Translations under genes and position numbers: made by a program
Notes under the pieces: generated by a model
What the model saw: only the letters and a program-made list of their open reading frames with translations
Told to the model about the DNA's origin: nothing
Databases searched by the model: none
Shown here: positions 1 to 12,030 of the stretch, piece by piece
Numbering within the stretch: position 1 is the first letter of the stretch
Layout of the letters: each line of letters opens with the position of its first letter
From: Dermatemys mawii
Taxonomy: Eukaryota; Chordata; Testudines; Dermatemydidae
Reading direction: 5' to 3'
NCBI GenBank assembly: GCA_007922305.1
Contig: ML677364.1
Coordinates: 14,241,624 to 14,305,623 of the forward strand
DNA length: 64,000 bases

Positions 1-251
1 TTGTATGAGGTAAATTGAAAAATACTATTTCTTTTTATCATTTTACAGTGAAAATATTTATAATCAAAAATAGTAAACACTTTTTCAGTTTATTACACAG
101 AATACAATATATACGAAAATATAGAAAAATATTCAAAAATATTTAATACATTTCAATTGGTATTCTGTTGTTTAACAGTGCGATTAAAACTGCGACTAAT
201 GACAATTTTTTAGATAATTGCATGAGTTAATTGAAATTAATCAACAGCCCC
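1..251 (+). mobile_element. 3' end of a ZBED1-like hAT, long-inverted-repeat family
   Basis: Continues from outside the window. The sequence TTGTATGAGGTAAATTGAAA and the AT-rich tail match the ends of the copies at 49284-50710 and 63371-64000. It terminates with GATTAA-rich motifs and ...TCAACAGCCCC, the complement of the AGGGCTGTTGATTAATC start seen at 63371. No coding sequence remains here. Confidence 0.8.
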
Positions 252-579
252 ACTAGGGAATAATCCTGCACTGCCAGGGAAATGGATATAGTTTAATGTC
301 TTTTTAATCTGATTTCTGCAGTTAGACCTGGGTTATAGTTGTCAACAAAGCAACCAAAAGTGTCAGTTGTGGTGTGAATGCTTGAATAATCTCACATCTG
401 ACTCATACCACTGCTGCAGACAGATGAACCGTATAGAAGGTAGGATAATTCCTCCCCTTTACAAATAAGACATAAACAAGCATAACAAGGAGGTGTATCA
501 TTACAGGATTTCTCCACCACAAAGTGATAAGTCACAATTAGAACTTGGGAAAATTTATATTTAACCTGAGCAGATAGAG

Positions 580-1117
580 TGGGGCAGGGCAAACTTTGTG
601 GCCCGACAGCTACATCGGGGTTGCAAAATTTTATGGAGGGCCAGGTAGGGAAGGCTGTGCCTCTCCAAACAGCCTGGCCTCCACCCACTTCCGGTGCACT
701 GACTGCCCTCCAGAACCTCTCCTCTCCCCCTCCCCCAGTCCTTGCCCCCTGACTGCCCCTGCGGGGCGCCATACCCTATCCAATCCCCTCTGCTCCTCAC
801 CCCCTGACTGCCCTGCTCCATTCAACTACCTCCTGTCCCCTGACTGCCCCCGCTGGCATCCCCTGCCCCCTTATCCGCCCCCTTATCCACCCCCTCCCTG
901 CCAACTTACCATGCTGCTCAGAGCAGCAGAAGCTCACAGCCACCATCCCTGGCAGGAGCTGCGGTCCAGAATGCTGACAGCACAGCAAGCTGCAGCTGTT
1001 GGGGAGGGGGGACAACGGGGAAGGGCTGATGGCTAGCCTACCAGGCCAAGAACTGAAAGACTGGGCGGGACAGTCCCATGGGCTGGATGTGGCCCGTCCA
1101 TAGTTTGCCCATCTCTG
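580..1117. mobile_element. Non-autonomous hAT, GGGCAAAC-end family
   Basis: Ends TGGGGCAGGGCAAAC and GTTTGCCCATCTCTG, with a perfect 8-bp target duplication AGATAGAG at 572-579 and 1118-1125. C-rich interior without coding capacity. Relatives lie at 5078-5773, 30543-30886, 23839-24081 and 55080-59967. Confidence 0.88.
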
Positions 1118-1125
1118 AGATAGAG

Positions 1126-2338
1126 AGATGGTGTTCAGTTGGAACAGAGAACTTTGTAAATAATTGAGCACTAAGAAACTTGTTGACTCAAACCGATTGA
1201 TTACTTAAAGGTATGGGGAGACAGAGCCCCATCCAATCTACCTTTCTGCTTCCATAGAGCCTCTGAATTTGTCTTTGTTTCAGAGCAATAAGATGTGAGA
1301 ACAAGTGGATTCTCGTTCAAGGCTGGCTGTGAAATACAGCATGTCTGGAGTGGAAAGGGGATGGACAGTACAATTTATGTTTGTGTATTGTTAGCTATTG
1401 GAGTGATAACCAGGAAAAGAATTAACTTTCATGAAACAAAAGAGATGAAATCTGTGCTCCTTTTATAAGGAGTTGTCTATGCTAAAAGTAGCACAGCATT
1501 CACTGAACAGGTATAACAAGCTATTCAACCCCCTATTGTGGTCAACAGTTAAACTGGTGTAAATGTGTTTATACCAGGGGAATAGTTATACTAGTATAAC
1601 TGTATTCACATTAGGACTTTTATTGGTGTAAGTGTTTTGGTTAAAAGAATCATCTCTAATCAAAATGGTTATATGGGTAAAAAAAACCAAAAAGCCCCCT
1701 ATGAATTGTTGACTTGACCTAAGGTGGTATTACACTCTTCCAAAAACAAGGTCTGTAAGTAAAATTCCACTTAGTAAGGTGTATTATTTCACGTGAGCTC
1801 TTCAAACAGGGGAGGGGGGAAGTGTGAGAGTTTCTTTTTTGGTTAAGAACACTGAAATTTATTTCAATCTTGTGAGAGGAAAAGTAGTATCTTTCAGGTG
1901 AATTGAAAGATTGATGCCTTTACAGAATTCATTTTAACCAGCTAATGCTTGTATCTATGCTCCCATTGTATAGGAGTTGCTTAGCTTTCTTAGTGTGGGG
2001 GGGCGGGGGGGGTCATTGTCTCAACTGATCCTTCTTGCATACCAGGAGCACATTAGAAATCATTGTGCCAGCGCTGGTAGAGCCTATTCTGTAGCTTTGA
2101 GGACATTGAAATCTCCTTTAAAATGCTGAGGGAACTGATCCAAAGGATATGGGGTATGTCTCAGTATATTCCTTGTGTAGCTAAATCTGGCAGTTTGTAT
2201 TATGAACAAAAGTGTTTGTCTGATAGCTAAGTGCAATGGGATAGTTACTACTTTCTTGTAATCTTTTAAGGAGGAGCGATGGAAGTAGAGAGAGAGTGGC
2301 CTTTTACTTAAGGAATAGAAATGAGAATAAGTTTTCTA
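1126..2338. other. Unassigned non-coding stretch
   Basis: No ORF with recognisable content. A G run (1997-2012) and TATAC-rich sequence at 1515-1600 (TTATACTAGTATAACTG) that may be a decayed MITE. Confidence 0.5.
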
Positions 2339-2596
2339 GGGTCTTGTCTGCACTACTGCTTATGTTGCTGTAATTTATATTTCTCAAGGATGTGAAAAAA
2401 TACCCCCTTGAATGAGGTAAGTTTCATGGAGTTAAAGCAGTGTCTACACCATACTATGTCGGCAGTACTACACTCCCACTGACATAGCTTCTGCCTCTCA
2501 CTAAGGTGAGTTAATTACATCGATGGGAGAGCACTCTTGCATTATCATAGCAAGTCTTCACTATGTATGCTGAAGCACAGTAGTGAAGACAAGCCC
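2339..2596. mobile_element. MITE with CTTGTCTGCACTAC ends
   Basis: GGGTCTTGTCTGCACTACTG at the left and CAGTAGTGAAGACAAGCCC at the right are inverted repeats. The interior has CAGTGTCTACACCATACTATGTCGG. No clear target duplication, so the superfamily is unassigned, possibly Harbinger-type. Confidence 0.55.
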
Positions 2597-2620
2597 AGTA
2601 TTACCTTTGGGAAGTCACTT

Positions 2621-2802
2621 AGGCCCAGATTTTTAAAAGGAATTTAGGCACCTAAATCCAGTTCATTTCAGTGAAAGGTAGGTTCCTGGGCACTTACCAA
2701 ATCCTCTGTTATAGCCTGACTTTTCAAAGCACGGAACACCTGAAGCTCTCATTGGCTTCATATGGAGCTTTGGGTGTATAGTACCTCTGAAGATCAGGCC
2801 CA
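2621..2802. mobile_element. MITE with AGGCCCAGAT ends
   Basis: AGGCCCAGATTTTTAAAAGG at the left and CTCTGAAGATCAGGCCCAT at the right form imperfect inverted ends around GGCACCTAAATCC-type sequence, a pattern I know from reptile genomes. Confidence 0.5.
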
Positions 2803-4249
2803 TAATAATTTTTTATCGTAATAAATGAGAGTAAGAACACTGGTGTAACCTCTCTGGGGAGTTCAGACTAAACTAGTTTTTAAAATGTATAGAGGTCAGA
2901 TGGAAAATATTACATTTTATAAACGCAGTGTGTGTGCATGGAGCACACAAGGGAGAAAGGTTGGGTGGTCCTTAAAGATTGAAATATAGGAGGGAGCAAA
3001 GGTGACATGAGACACTGGGGAGCAGAAAGGACATAAATAGAAGACTACGGAATGAAATAGTAATATGGAAGAGCAAGGAAGAGGATGTGTTTATGAAAAT
3101 TGGTTGGAGAAGAAAGGTGATGCTGTCTTTCAGAGAAAGAAGACAATTGTGGGAATAAGAGTGGAAGTGTTATGGAGATGGCTGGAAGGCGAGATGTGGA
3201 TACGTAACTGAAAGAAAGAAACAGGAAAATATGCGCACAACTCCTAAGACACTGAATTTTATTAAACATTTGCCCCTTTATTTTTATAGCATTTACCTAG
3301 AAACATCTTGCATCTTTGTGTCTTTTTTTTTTAAGTAGGTAAAGTGATGAGTTTTTTGTGTCCTTATTTTAGATCAACGTTGTTGACTACTCTTTCTGTA
3401 GATGAATAATGGTGGGGAGGGAGGAAAGAGGAAACAATAAATAACCTAGCACTCAACTAGATTGTTTAGGCAAACCTCTCACTGATAAAGGGAGTTCAAT
3501 TCCTTATGGCTTATAAGGAAATATGTCAATTTATATATTTAAATAGGATCCATGCATAGCTGTCACTATCCTGAGCAGCTGGGCTCCACTCTATCAGTAG
3601 AGACTGCTACTGATCCAGATTCCCCACCACCACCCTCTGTGGGTGGTGATGTGTGGAAAGGAGACAAAATAATTGTGAAGACTTTTTCCAAAATCGTGAG
3701 GTCAGTCTGCACTTGGTATAATTACAACTGGGTAAAATGAGAGGTAAAAATATTGATATTCCCACTCTAAAATGCTATGGTCAGTTCTGAAGGAGAGGAG
3801 ATTATGAGGTTTTTGTGTGAAAGGTGAAGGAGCTGTGTGTGTATGAAATGAATGCATTTTTGTGCTACCTTTCTATAACTTGAGAAATCAAAAATTCATA
3901 TACTGCATGTGATATTCTATAAATAGATCATCATTTCAGAAAGACTCTGTGAACATGAAGAAAAGAACACCTTACCTTTCCACTCTAGAGAGCTCTCTGT
4001 AAGAGCAATAATAATAATTTCACAATTGTAAGAAACAGTTCCAGGATCACTATAACTCATAAGTAAAATTGTGACCCTCAGATTATGTAAAATCTGGATT
4101 TTGTGGTTAGAATGTTCAGGCAAGGAGGGGGCATATGGTAACTTCTCCCTAAATGCTTGGAAAGGCTGCTTCACTGCAATGCTGAAAGAAAGTTGGCAGC
4201 AGGGGAAACGGGATTAGAGACAAATGTTGCAAAATATCAGCACTACCTG
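2803..4249. other. Unassigned non-coding stretch
   Basis: AT-rich. Purine-rich tract at 2940-3240 on +. No repeat or gene recognised. Confidence 0.5.
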
Positions 4250-4268
4250 CTGATTCTCTCCTGCTCTA

Positions 4269-4761
4269 GTGACAGAGTCCTGTGGCACCTTAAAGACTAA
4301 CTAAAGTATTANNNNNNNNNNNNNNNNNNNNNNNNNNNNNNNNNNNNNNNNNNNNNNNNNNNNNNNNNNNNNNNNNNNNNNNNNNNNNNNNNNNNNNNNN
4401 NNNNNNNNNNNNNNNNNNNNNNNNNNNNNNNNNNNNNNNNNNNNNNNNNNNNNNNNNNNNNNNNNNNNNNNNNNNNNNNNNNNNNNNNNNNNNNNNNNNN
4501 NNNNNNNNNNNNNNNNNNNNNNNNNNNNNNNNNNNNNNNNNNNNNNNNNNNNNNNNNNNNNNNNNNNNNNNNNNNNNNNNNNNNNNNNNNNNNNNNNNNN
4601 NNNNNNNNNNNNNNNNNNNNNNNNNNNNNNNNNNNNNNNNNNNNNNNNNNNNNNNNNNNNNNNNNNNNNNNNNNNNNNNNNNNNNNNNNNNNNNNNNNNN
4701 NNNNNNNNNNNGCCACAGGACTCTGTCACTTCTGCAATTCCAGACTAACACGGCTACCCCT
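4269..4761 (+). mobile_element. Penelope-like element end, with assembly gap
   Basis: GTGACAGAGTCCTGTGGCACC precedes the gap, and GCCACAGGACTCTGTCAC with CAGACTAACACGGCTACCCC follows it, so the two sides are inverted relative to each other. The insertion is bracketed by a 19-bp direct repeat starting CTGATTCTCTCCTG (4250-4268 and 4762-4780). Identification as Penelope-like rests on family memory and on the hammerhead cores in sister copies. Confidence 0.6.
4312..4711. other. Assembly gap, 400 N
   Basis: Four hundred Ns inside a repeat with inverted arms. The round length suggests an estimated gap size. Any open frame across it is meaningless. Confidence 0.99.
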
Positions 4762-5077
4762 CTGATTCTCTCCTGCTCTATTGTCCCTTTGTCCAACAGA
4801 GCCAGTAATGCAGGATACTGCAAAAAATTTTTTAAAAAATGTTTTCCTATTGTTGTACGTCCTGCATGGAAGAGTTTACATGACTGACAGTTTGGCTGTT
4901 GACCATTATACTTAGGATTGGTGGAACCTGATGTTTATTTTTCATGACTCAACAAATATTGTTTTTTTTAAAAGTTTAAAAAAAGAAGTTTTACAGTTCC
5001 ATGAAATTATGTAAGGGGGCCAGGCAATTATTTAATGACAGTAGATGCTGAGATTTAGTTAATTTTATTAGATAACA

Positions 5078-5773
5078 CGGGTGGGCAAACTATGGCCTAC
5101 AGATCCTCCTGACCGGCCTGTGTGAGCCCCTGGCGGGAGAGGCTGCTCCCGGCCCCTTCCCCATCTTCCCAGGTGTCTGGAGCCTCAGCGCCCCACATGG
5201 GGCTGACCGCTCTTCTGGGAGAGCGGTGCAGCCTGTCTAACTCCTGCCGGGCAGCCAGCATGGTCAGGAGGCTGGGGGTTGGTTAAGAGGCAGGGAGTCC
5301 TGGGGGAAGTCAAGGGACAGGGGGCTGTTGGATGGGGCAGGGGCTGGTCAGGGGGCGGGGGATAGGGCATGGGAGTCCCGGGGGGGGGGGGGGGGAGAGG
5401 GGGGGGGGGGGCCTCGGGGGGGGGAGCGGGGGGCGTTGCGAAGGGGGTGGGGTCCTGGGGGGTGATTAGTGTGTGGAGGTCTCTGGAGAGGGCAGTCAGG
5501 GGACAAGGAGCAGAGGAGCTTAGATAAGGGGAGGTCTCTGGGTGGTGGTTAGGATGGGGGCGTCTCGGGAGGCAGCAATCAGGGGACAAGGAGTGGGGGA
5601 GCTGGATGGGTCTGGGATTCTGAGGGGGGCAGTTAGGAGGTGAAAAAGGGGAGGGGGTCAGATGGGGGGCTGAGCCAGGTTGTTTGGGGAGGCATAGCCT
5701 TCCCTCACCCAGCCTTCTGTGCAAGTTTGCAACCCCAATGTGGCCCTTGGGCCAGAAAGTTTGCCCACCCCTG
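5078..5773. mobile_element. Non-autonomous hAT, GGGCAAAC-end family
   Basis: Ends CGGGTGGGCAAAC and GTTTGCCCACCCCTG, duplication AGATAACA at 5070-5077 and 5774-5781. The core contains long G runs (5378-5431) and repeated GTCAGGGGACA-type units. The apparent open frame on - is only C-rich compositional bias. Confidence 0.88.
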
Positions 5774-5989
5774 AGATAACATGTCTCTTACAACCTCCCC
5801 CCCCCCAAAAAAAAACCCAAACCATACATGATCTAAAACTATACCAACATCCATATAATATGTTAAAATGTCAGCCAGAACTTAACTCTCTAAGCCCTAA
5901 TGCTAGAAGGGCAAAAATTACCATCAATTTAATTACTACCAGGCATTGAGAATATACTAAAAACATTATTTTGAGCTGATACATTCTTT

Positions 5990-8330
5990 TTATACAAGAG
6001 GCAAAATCAACCATGCTCTCAGAAATTCAAAAATTGAATAATCCAAAAGATAATGAGGTACATGTTCCAGGGCTCCAGGTTCACATGAGCAAAAATTAAG
6101 ATCTGAAGGAACTTTTCCATATCTAATGTTTGAGGACCACAGTTAGTGTGGATTGGAATCTTAATTGAGTATATGCCTTACATTAATGAGGATTTGATAA
6201 CCCATTCAAATACAGTTCAAAAGCATGGGTTGTCTTCAAAGTAGAGAACCAAAAGGCAAACCTGGAATCATGGATTATAGCCACATCTTCTTGCTGGGTA
6301 ATACCTGTGGCTCTCTGAGTAAGAGTATTGTTTAAGCAACTCAGAGAATAAGTCAGTAATAGGAAAAACCCAATCTAACTATAATCGATTGGAGGGTCTT
6401 ATACCATGCAAATAAGGAGTACTCAGATTGTTGCTCCATCTCCTAAAGGCAAAGCCAGGGCAATCTATAATCTGGAGGAGTACACATCTTAAACCAAAAT
6501 TTTAAAAAAGCAATTCAAGATCTAATTACAGAAAAATACTGCACCTTGGTATGTAAAAAATGAGGCAAGCATAGAATTTGGGAGAATTGTCTCCTCAAAA
6601 TAATTTTGAGGAATCTTTGCCTCTGAAATTTGGTCTCTGAACTAAACTTGACCCCTTAAAGCATCTGTGATACTATTGTAGCATTAAAAACTTAGTGTTG
6701 CAGAAGCTGTGTTCCCACCATACGAGTGGTTAAAAGGGCACTCCTTGAGCAGAACTAAAAGCCTTTTGTTTTAACCCTTATGGCAAGGGGACCAATGGCC
6801 CAAATGGTGAAACTTCATCCCTAAATATGTAAAAGCAGAGATGACTTCTACAAGGTGATCTCCTGTCTTCCACTCAATTTGCAGAGGGTTTGATGAAGTT
6901 CAACAAGGACAAGTGCAGAGTCCTGCACTTAGGATGGAAGAATCCCATGCACTGCTACAGACTAGGAACTGAATGGCTAGGTGGCAGTTCTGCAGAAAAG
7001 GACCTAGGGGTACAGTGGATGAGAAGCTGGATATAGTCAACACTGTGCCCTTGTTGCCAAAAAGGCTAACGGCATTTTGGGCTGTATAAGTAGGGGCATT
7101 GCCAGCACATTGAGGGACATGATTGTTCCCCAGTATTCAACATTGGTGAGGCCTCATCTGGAGTACTGTGTCCAGTTTTGGGCCCCACACAAGAAGGATG
7201 TGGAAAAATTGGAAAGAGTCCAGCGGAGGGCAACAAAAATGATTAGGGGCCTGGAGCACATGACTTATGAGGAGAGGCTGAGAGAAATGGGATTGTTTAG
7301 TCTACAGAAGAGAAGACTGAAGGGAGATTTGGTAGCTGCTTTCAACTATCAGAAAGAGGGTTCCAGAGAGGATGGATCTAGACTGTTCTCAGTGGTACCA
7401 TATGACAGAACAAGGAGTAATGGTCTCAAGTTACAGTGGGGAAGGTTTATGTTGGATATTAGGAAAAACTTTTTCACTAGGAGGGTAGTGAAGCACTGGA
7501 ATGGGTTACCTAGGGAGGTGGCAGAATCTCCTTCCGTAGAGGTTTTTAAGATCAGGCTTGACAAATCCCTGGCTGGGATGATTTAGTTGCGGATTTGTCC
7601 TGCTTTGAGCAGGGGATTGGCCCTGCTTTGAGCAGGGGGTTGGACTAGCTGACCTCCTGAGGTCTCTTCCAACCCTGATATTCTATGATTCTTTCCAAAA
7701 TCATAATTGAGAACCAGGTCTTGAGAATTATAGCATGAAGAAAAATGACATAATTTTCAGAGGCTTCTTGGAGTTTGCAATAAAACCACCGTATCACTGG
7801 CATGTACCAGGATAGATCTACTCTTAATTTGTGGCAGAGAGGCATTACCTTTTAAAACATACACCATGTTATTAATACATTAATTAAAAGGAGTCACTAG
7901 AAGTCATCCCTGACATACTCTGTAAAAGTGGGGACAATAATACAATCTTGGTTGATTTTTAGTTCTTAACCTTGAGGTGTTGTCCTGGTGTAAAGCCTCC
8001 AAAATACACAGAAGTCTTAGATTGATACCCAATTCTCCTTAATTTCACACACACAGTTTCTCTGTTAATAAAGTCAAATGTCATTTTAAGACATATGAGA
8101 GCCACATACAATCTAGTATGGTTTACTGCAGTATATTTATAAATCATAAAGGATAAAATAGACAATTGTCTGTTGTGGCTCTACTAGCCCTAAAGTCACT
8201 TTGCTCTTTGTTTAGTAAAATAGCCTTTCAAGTTCACATTTCAAATTTAGATATTAAAAAGCTAGAATAAATGTTCCATGTGACATCTAACAGACTAATA
8301 GGTATATATGAATCAGGATTCCCGCCCCCC
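5990..8330 (-). pseudogene. Non-LTR retrotransposon RT fossil, split by a CR1
   Basis: Degenerate reverse transcriptase on -. From high to low coordinate it shows an RT palm-like segment LKMTFDFINRETVCVKLRRIGY (7959-8165); a degraded YADD-type box HASDTVVLLQTPRSL (about 7790); then, beyond the inserted CR1, a segment W-K-T-G-D...FTYLGMKFHHLGHW (about 6780-6880); and a tail FLKIILRRQ...IAFLKFWFKM (about 6480-6600). This order and spacing fit a LINE ORF2 C-terminus. The clade is uncertain; it is not CR1. Confidence 0.6.
6887..7692 (+). mobile_element. CR1 LINE, 5'-truncated 3' end
   Basis: About 0.8 kb of CR1 with the C-terminal RT coding region open from 7077 to 7586 ([57 protein letters not shown]). 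It ends with the CR1 3' signature GACCTCCTGAGGTC...CCAACCCTGATATTCTATGATTCT. A 22-24 bp stretch (CTGCTTTGAGCAGGGG...TTGG) is tandemly duplicated at 7598-7643. It interrupts the older LINE fossil at 5990-8330. Confidence 0.92.
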
Positions 8331-8989
8331 CATCCAATTTTTTTTAAAGAACTGTGATATTGCACTTTCAATATGACTAATGACAATAAATAATTTAAAC
8401 AAGACTGGAAACATCAGGCAAGATTCTTCTGAAAAACTTCAGTGGGGACAAAAATCTTCCCCTGGAACTTTTTTCTATTGTTGGGCTAAAATAAATAACT
8501 AGAGTTCACTGTCTGTTTCTGAAGGCCAGAGAGATAAATTAAAGAGAGGATTCATCATTGCACCATCTATGGTTGAATTAGATTCAAAAGTCGTTTGGGG
8601 GTAATCATTAAAGACCTGGCCAAAATGTGTTATCGAGGCTTCTTCTTTAATACAGTATGAGGTTCCTCAACCGGAGCATCTCTACTAAAGCCACATTCAG
8701 ATTGAAAATGTTAAAGCTTTATAGACTGTTAAAACACAAATTGTCAACATCACATATCAAAATATACAAAAATAAATGTCCTTACATCAACTCATCATAC
8801 TTGGTTTTACTAGTCATGTGCTAGTCCAAGACTAATTGAAAAGTCTAAATTACTGGCTTTTTGTCCATAAGGTTCCCATGATTAGGAGGTTTAAGTGAGA
8901 CTCCTTTTCTGTCCCTCCCCCTGTCCAAAATGTGTATGCCTGTGCACACACTCCCCCACCTCAGGCCTTTTATTACGGTTATGGAATGC

Positions 8990-10750
8990 TTTGTTATTTG
9001 ATAGAATCAGCAGATGAGTACTAGATTGCAGAAGATCTCCAAATTTGAACATATGTCCTTAGAGTACAAAACATTGAGCTATCCAGTTTGGTCTTCAGAG
9101 AGGCATATGCAGAGTTTGCTTTGAACTTTTCAACAGGCAGAATGACTTTTCCACAGACACAGAAGTTGCTGGCATTGAGTACAGGTGATGCATTGACCGT
9201 GACCCAATGACACACAGTGGACATGACATGCAATGGCTGGGTTTCCCTTCTGTGGTATTCAAGTCCTCACACGGCACTTTGCACATCATATAGAAGTCAA
9301 AATCATGCTTGAACTCTTCTGCCTCACAAGGGAAATACACAGTAGATTTTTGTAGTTGCTAAAATTGTATAACATCTGGGCCTTGACACATGAATAAAAC
9401 AGAAATCCTGATCCGGAGAGTCTGAGTACATTGTGGGATATGATTGCCTTCAGTTGGCTTTGAAATTCTGATGTGAAAGCACACAGTGCAGATGAAAGGG
9501 ATCAGTTGGGAGCATATTGATTTGCCTTCTATTCCTTAAGGCATTATCAACATCAGCCCCAACTTGTAAAAATAGTGGTTAAGCTGCAGGTCAGTGTGAT
9601 GTATTGAGGTGCATTTGTTTCCATTTGCAAAGGAACTCCATGGATTTCCCCTCAAAATACAAAAAGAAAAGATTACATGCAATAGGGTTCTCATAGGGTT
9701 CCATCGTCCTCAACAATCCAGCATAGTTTCATTGCCTTTGAGTTAAGTGTATCCTCATCTTTAATGAGAATCTGTCACTCTGTCCCAGTGCGTATGAATG
9801 AATTGTGTTGCCTTAAGCCAGGAAAACTAGTCCAATTGTACAATGGAGGGAAGGCGGAGGCACATTCAATGGGCTCTTGTTGGCTGACAGACTTTTTATG
9901 ACTTTTCACCTTTGCCTGTTATGTTTAAATATTGCTGGAACATGTATTTCAAATTCATTGATGTCACAGAACTCATCAGTTCTGATTGCATTATCAAAGC
10001 CTACATGGGGATGATGAGCAATACATGGAATGTGAAGCAGATGTGGATACATTTCTTTCAAGTCTTTTACTAAGCATTGAATTTGCATTGTGGAGCATTG
10101 TTGATTGACAGTTTTCTTAAGTGTGGCTGTACTCTCCAGCATGTCTTGAATCCAAATTGAAATGACCCCTGTATTGCGCTGAGGAGCAACAGAGGATTTA
10201 AATGATATTTATTGATTTATATTTGTCACTGAAGAACTCTGCAAGGATGTTAATTGCTGGGTGTCCAGCAAGCTCTGGAGTTGCATCAGTTACTAAAGAG
10301 AATTTCCACAGCAAAAAATGATCCCTAATTACAGCTTGGTAAGTGAAAACTTCAGGCAGGTATTTTTTTCCGGCTGATGGTGATCTGGGCAAGTGCTTAC
10401 TCCCAGTGGATCTTTGTGAAGCATAGGTAATAAAAAGCTCAAACCATGGACTGAATTCACTTAAATTGCCTCAAAGCACAACACGAGTACCACATTGTAT
10501 GAAAATCTGTAACTTCTTGGTTCTTTTCTCTCATTCTTCCCTAACAGGTTTCTGAAAAAGCCTGGTTTATTTTTTCTTGCCATTTTTTTGTATCGTGACC
10601 CTTACTATTCACATGTTCAGCAGTATAATTTGCCTGTCATGAGATGTCTGGTTTATAAACTTCGCTGTACAAAATGTCCTTCTGTCCCTTTCAAGGCTTT
10701 GTCACTTTCAGGGCAGTGTATTTGCTGTAATATTCCTCTTCTAGGGATTT
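8990..10750 (-). pseudogene. hAT transposase fossil, CGGBP1-like branch
   Basis: Decayed transposase on -, read from about 10750 down to about 8990, with many stops and frameshifts. Recognisable pieces in order are: an N-terminal zinc-finger-like segment (GHFVQRSL...TGKLYC.TCE near 10680); a catalytic-core segment KFSLVTDATPELAGHPAINI (10198-10392); HLLHIPCIAHHPHVGF (9906-10142), where family members have an FPHLVHVPCIAH-like block; and a C-terminal dimerisation block YSMPATSVSVEKSF (about 9170-9240). The layout resembles the transposons from which CGGBP1 was domesticated (inference). Terminal inverted repeats were not found. Confidence 0.6.
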
Positions 10751-12030
10751 TCTTTTGCAACCTATAATAGAAATAAAACAACAAAGTTAGCCTCTGTTAC
10801 TGCATATGTGCTGCTGAACTGCAGACCACAAATATAATTGCATTTATGCTGTTCCTCAACTTTGACACCCCCACAATATAATGAACATTGACACCAGAGC
10901 CAGCAGTTTTAGCAGAGTGTAGATACATGCTTTATGTAGCATCCACCTTAACACACATAAAACATGTTGTAATGGGAGTCTAAGACTCAGCAGTATTTTT
11001 CTTACTTTGCCTATCGAACACAATAGTTTATCAATGGAAATATGTTTTGTCAGTCCGTGTGCATATGGAGAAATTGACATTTACCAATAAAAATCAGATC
11101 CTTCCAAGCCTTTTTAGTCAGTGAATTCTGACCCTTTATGACAACTTTCATGTTGTACAAACAGCTGCTGTGACTTTATTATACTATCCTATTAAGGAGC
11201 TCTCCATTCTTCTGCCGCCTTTTTCTTTATCCAGATCCCCACGCGGAGTAGTTGATGGCTGCTCTGTTGATTGGTTTGGAAGCAAATGCTAGTGACACAA
11301 GATAGCTATCACCTGCTCCAAAGGAGTGAGTCTGTCTTCTAATGAACAGTTGACCTCAGCTGCTTTGTGGCACGTCTTTTTAAATCTGAAACTCACTGTT
11401 AACTCATAAGGCATTACTGCCATGAAACTGGACTGGCTGATATCTGTACCTATCATAATAGATAAGTGGAGGGTTAAGGTCAAGGCTGTCTGATGAATTC
11501 CTTTTGGGGTTGGTAGGGGTATCGTGAATTATCATAGAATTTTTCCTGCCTCTTGCCCATCCTTACACACATGCATAAACTTCAGTTCAGGTTGATATGC
11601 TTTCTGGTTTACAACTGCTTAATTGTTCTGTGTAGGTAATGTTTAATGCTGTATAAAGTACTCAAATTTCTAATCTTGGAGTTCCTTTTGTTAGTTTGAA
11701 ACTGAGCTTGGTTTTTATTTTATTTATTAGGAAAACTAGGTCACTGGAAGAGTTTACTCTTTTTGCTCACTAACTATATAGTTATAGGACATTTAAGCCA
11801 ATGGCTCTAGCTCTCAGCCAGTTTTATTGTAAGACCTGCTCAGCTCTTGCCTTGCTATCTAACTCTGCAGTACCATGACAGATCACAGCTTTCTGTGCTG
11901 GAACACAGAGATTTATGGAAAACCTTATATGTAACTTCTAGGGTTCTGCAACTTAAAAGAAGGTTAAGAAAAAAGCATTAAAGAGAAGATTTCTTATCTA
12001 TCAGATCATTTTTAATATGATTGTTTAATT
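10751..12030. other. Unassigned stretch beside hAT fossil
   Basis: May include the 5' non-coding part of the CGGBP1-like hAT up to about 11500; minus-strand frames here show no domain. Nothing else recognised. Confidence 0.4.

Noticed and set aside
4290..4823. Long minus-strand open frames across the N run
   Set aside because: They are produced by unknown bases and have no sequence content.
5185..5724. Proline-rich 179-codon frame on -
   Set aside because: It lies inside a non-autonomous hAT whose G-rich core suppresses stops. No start context or domain.
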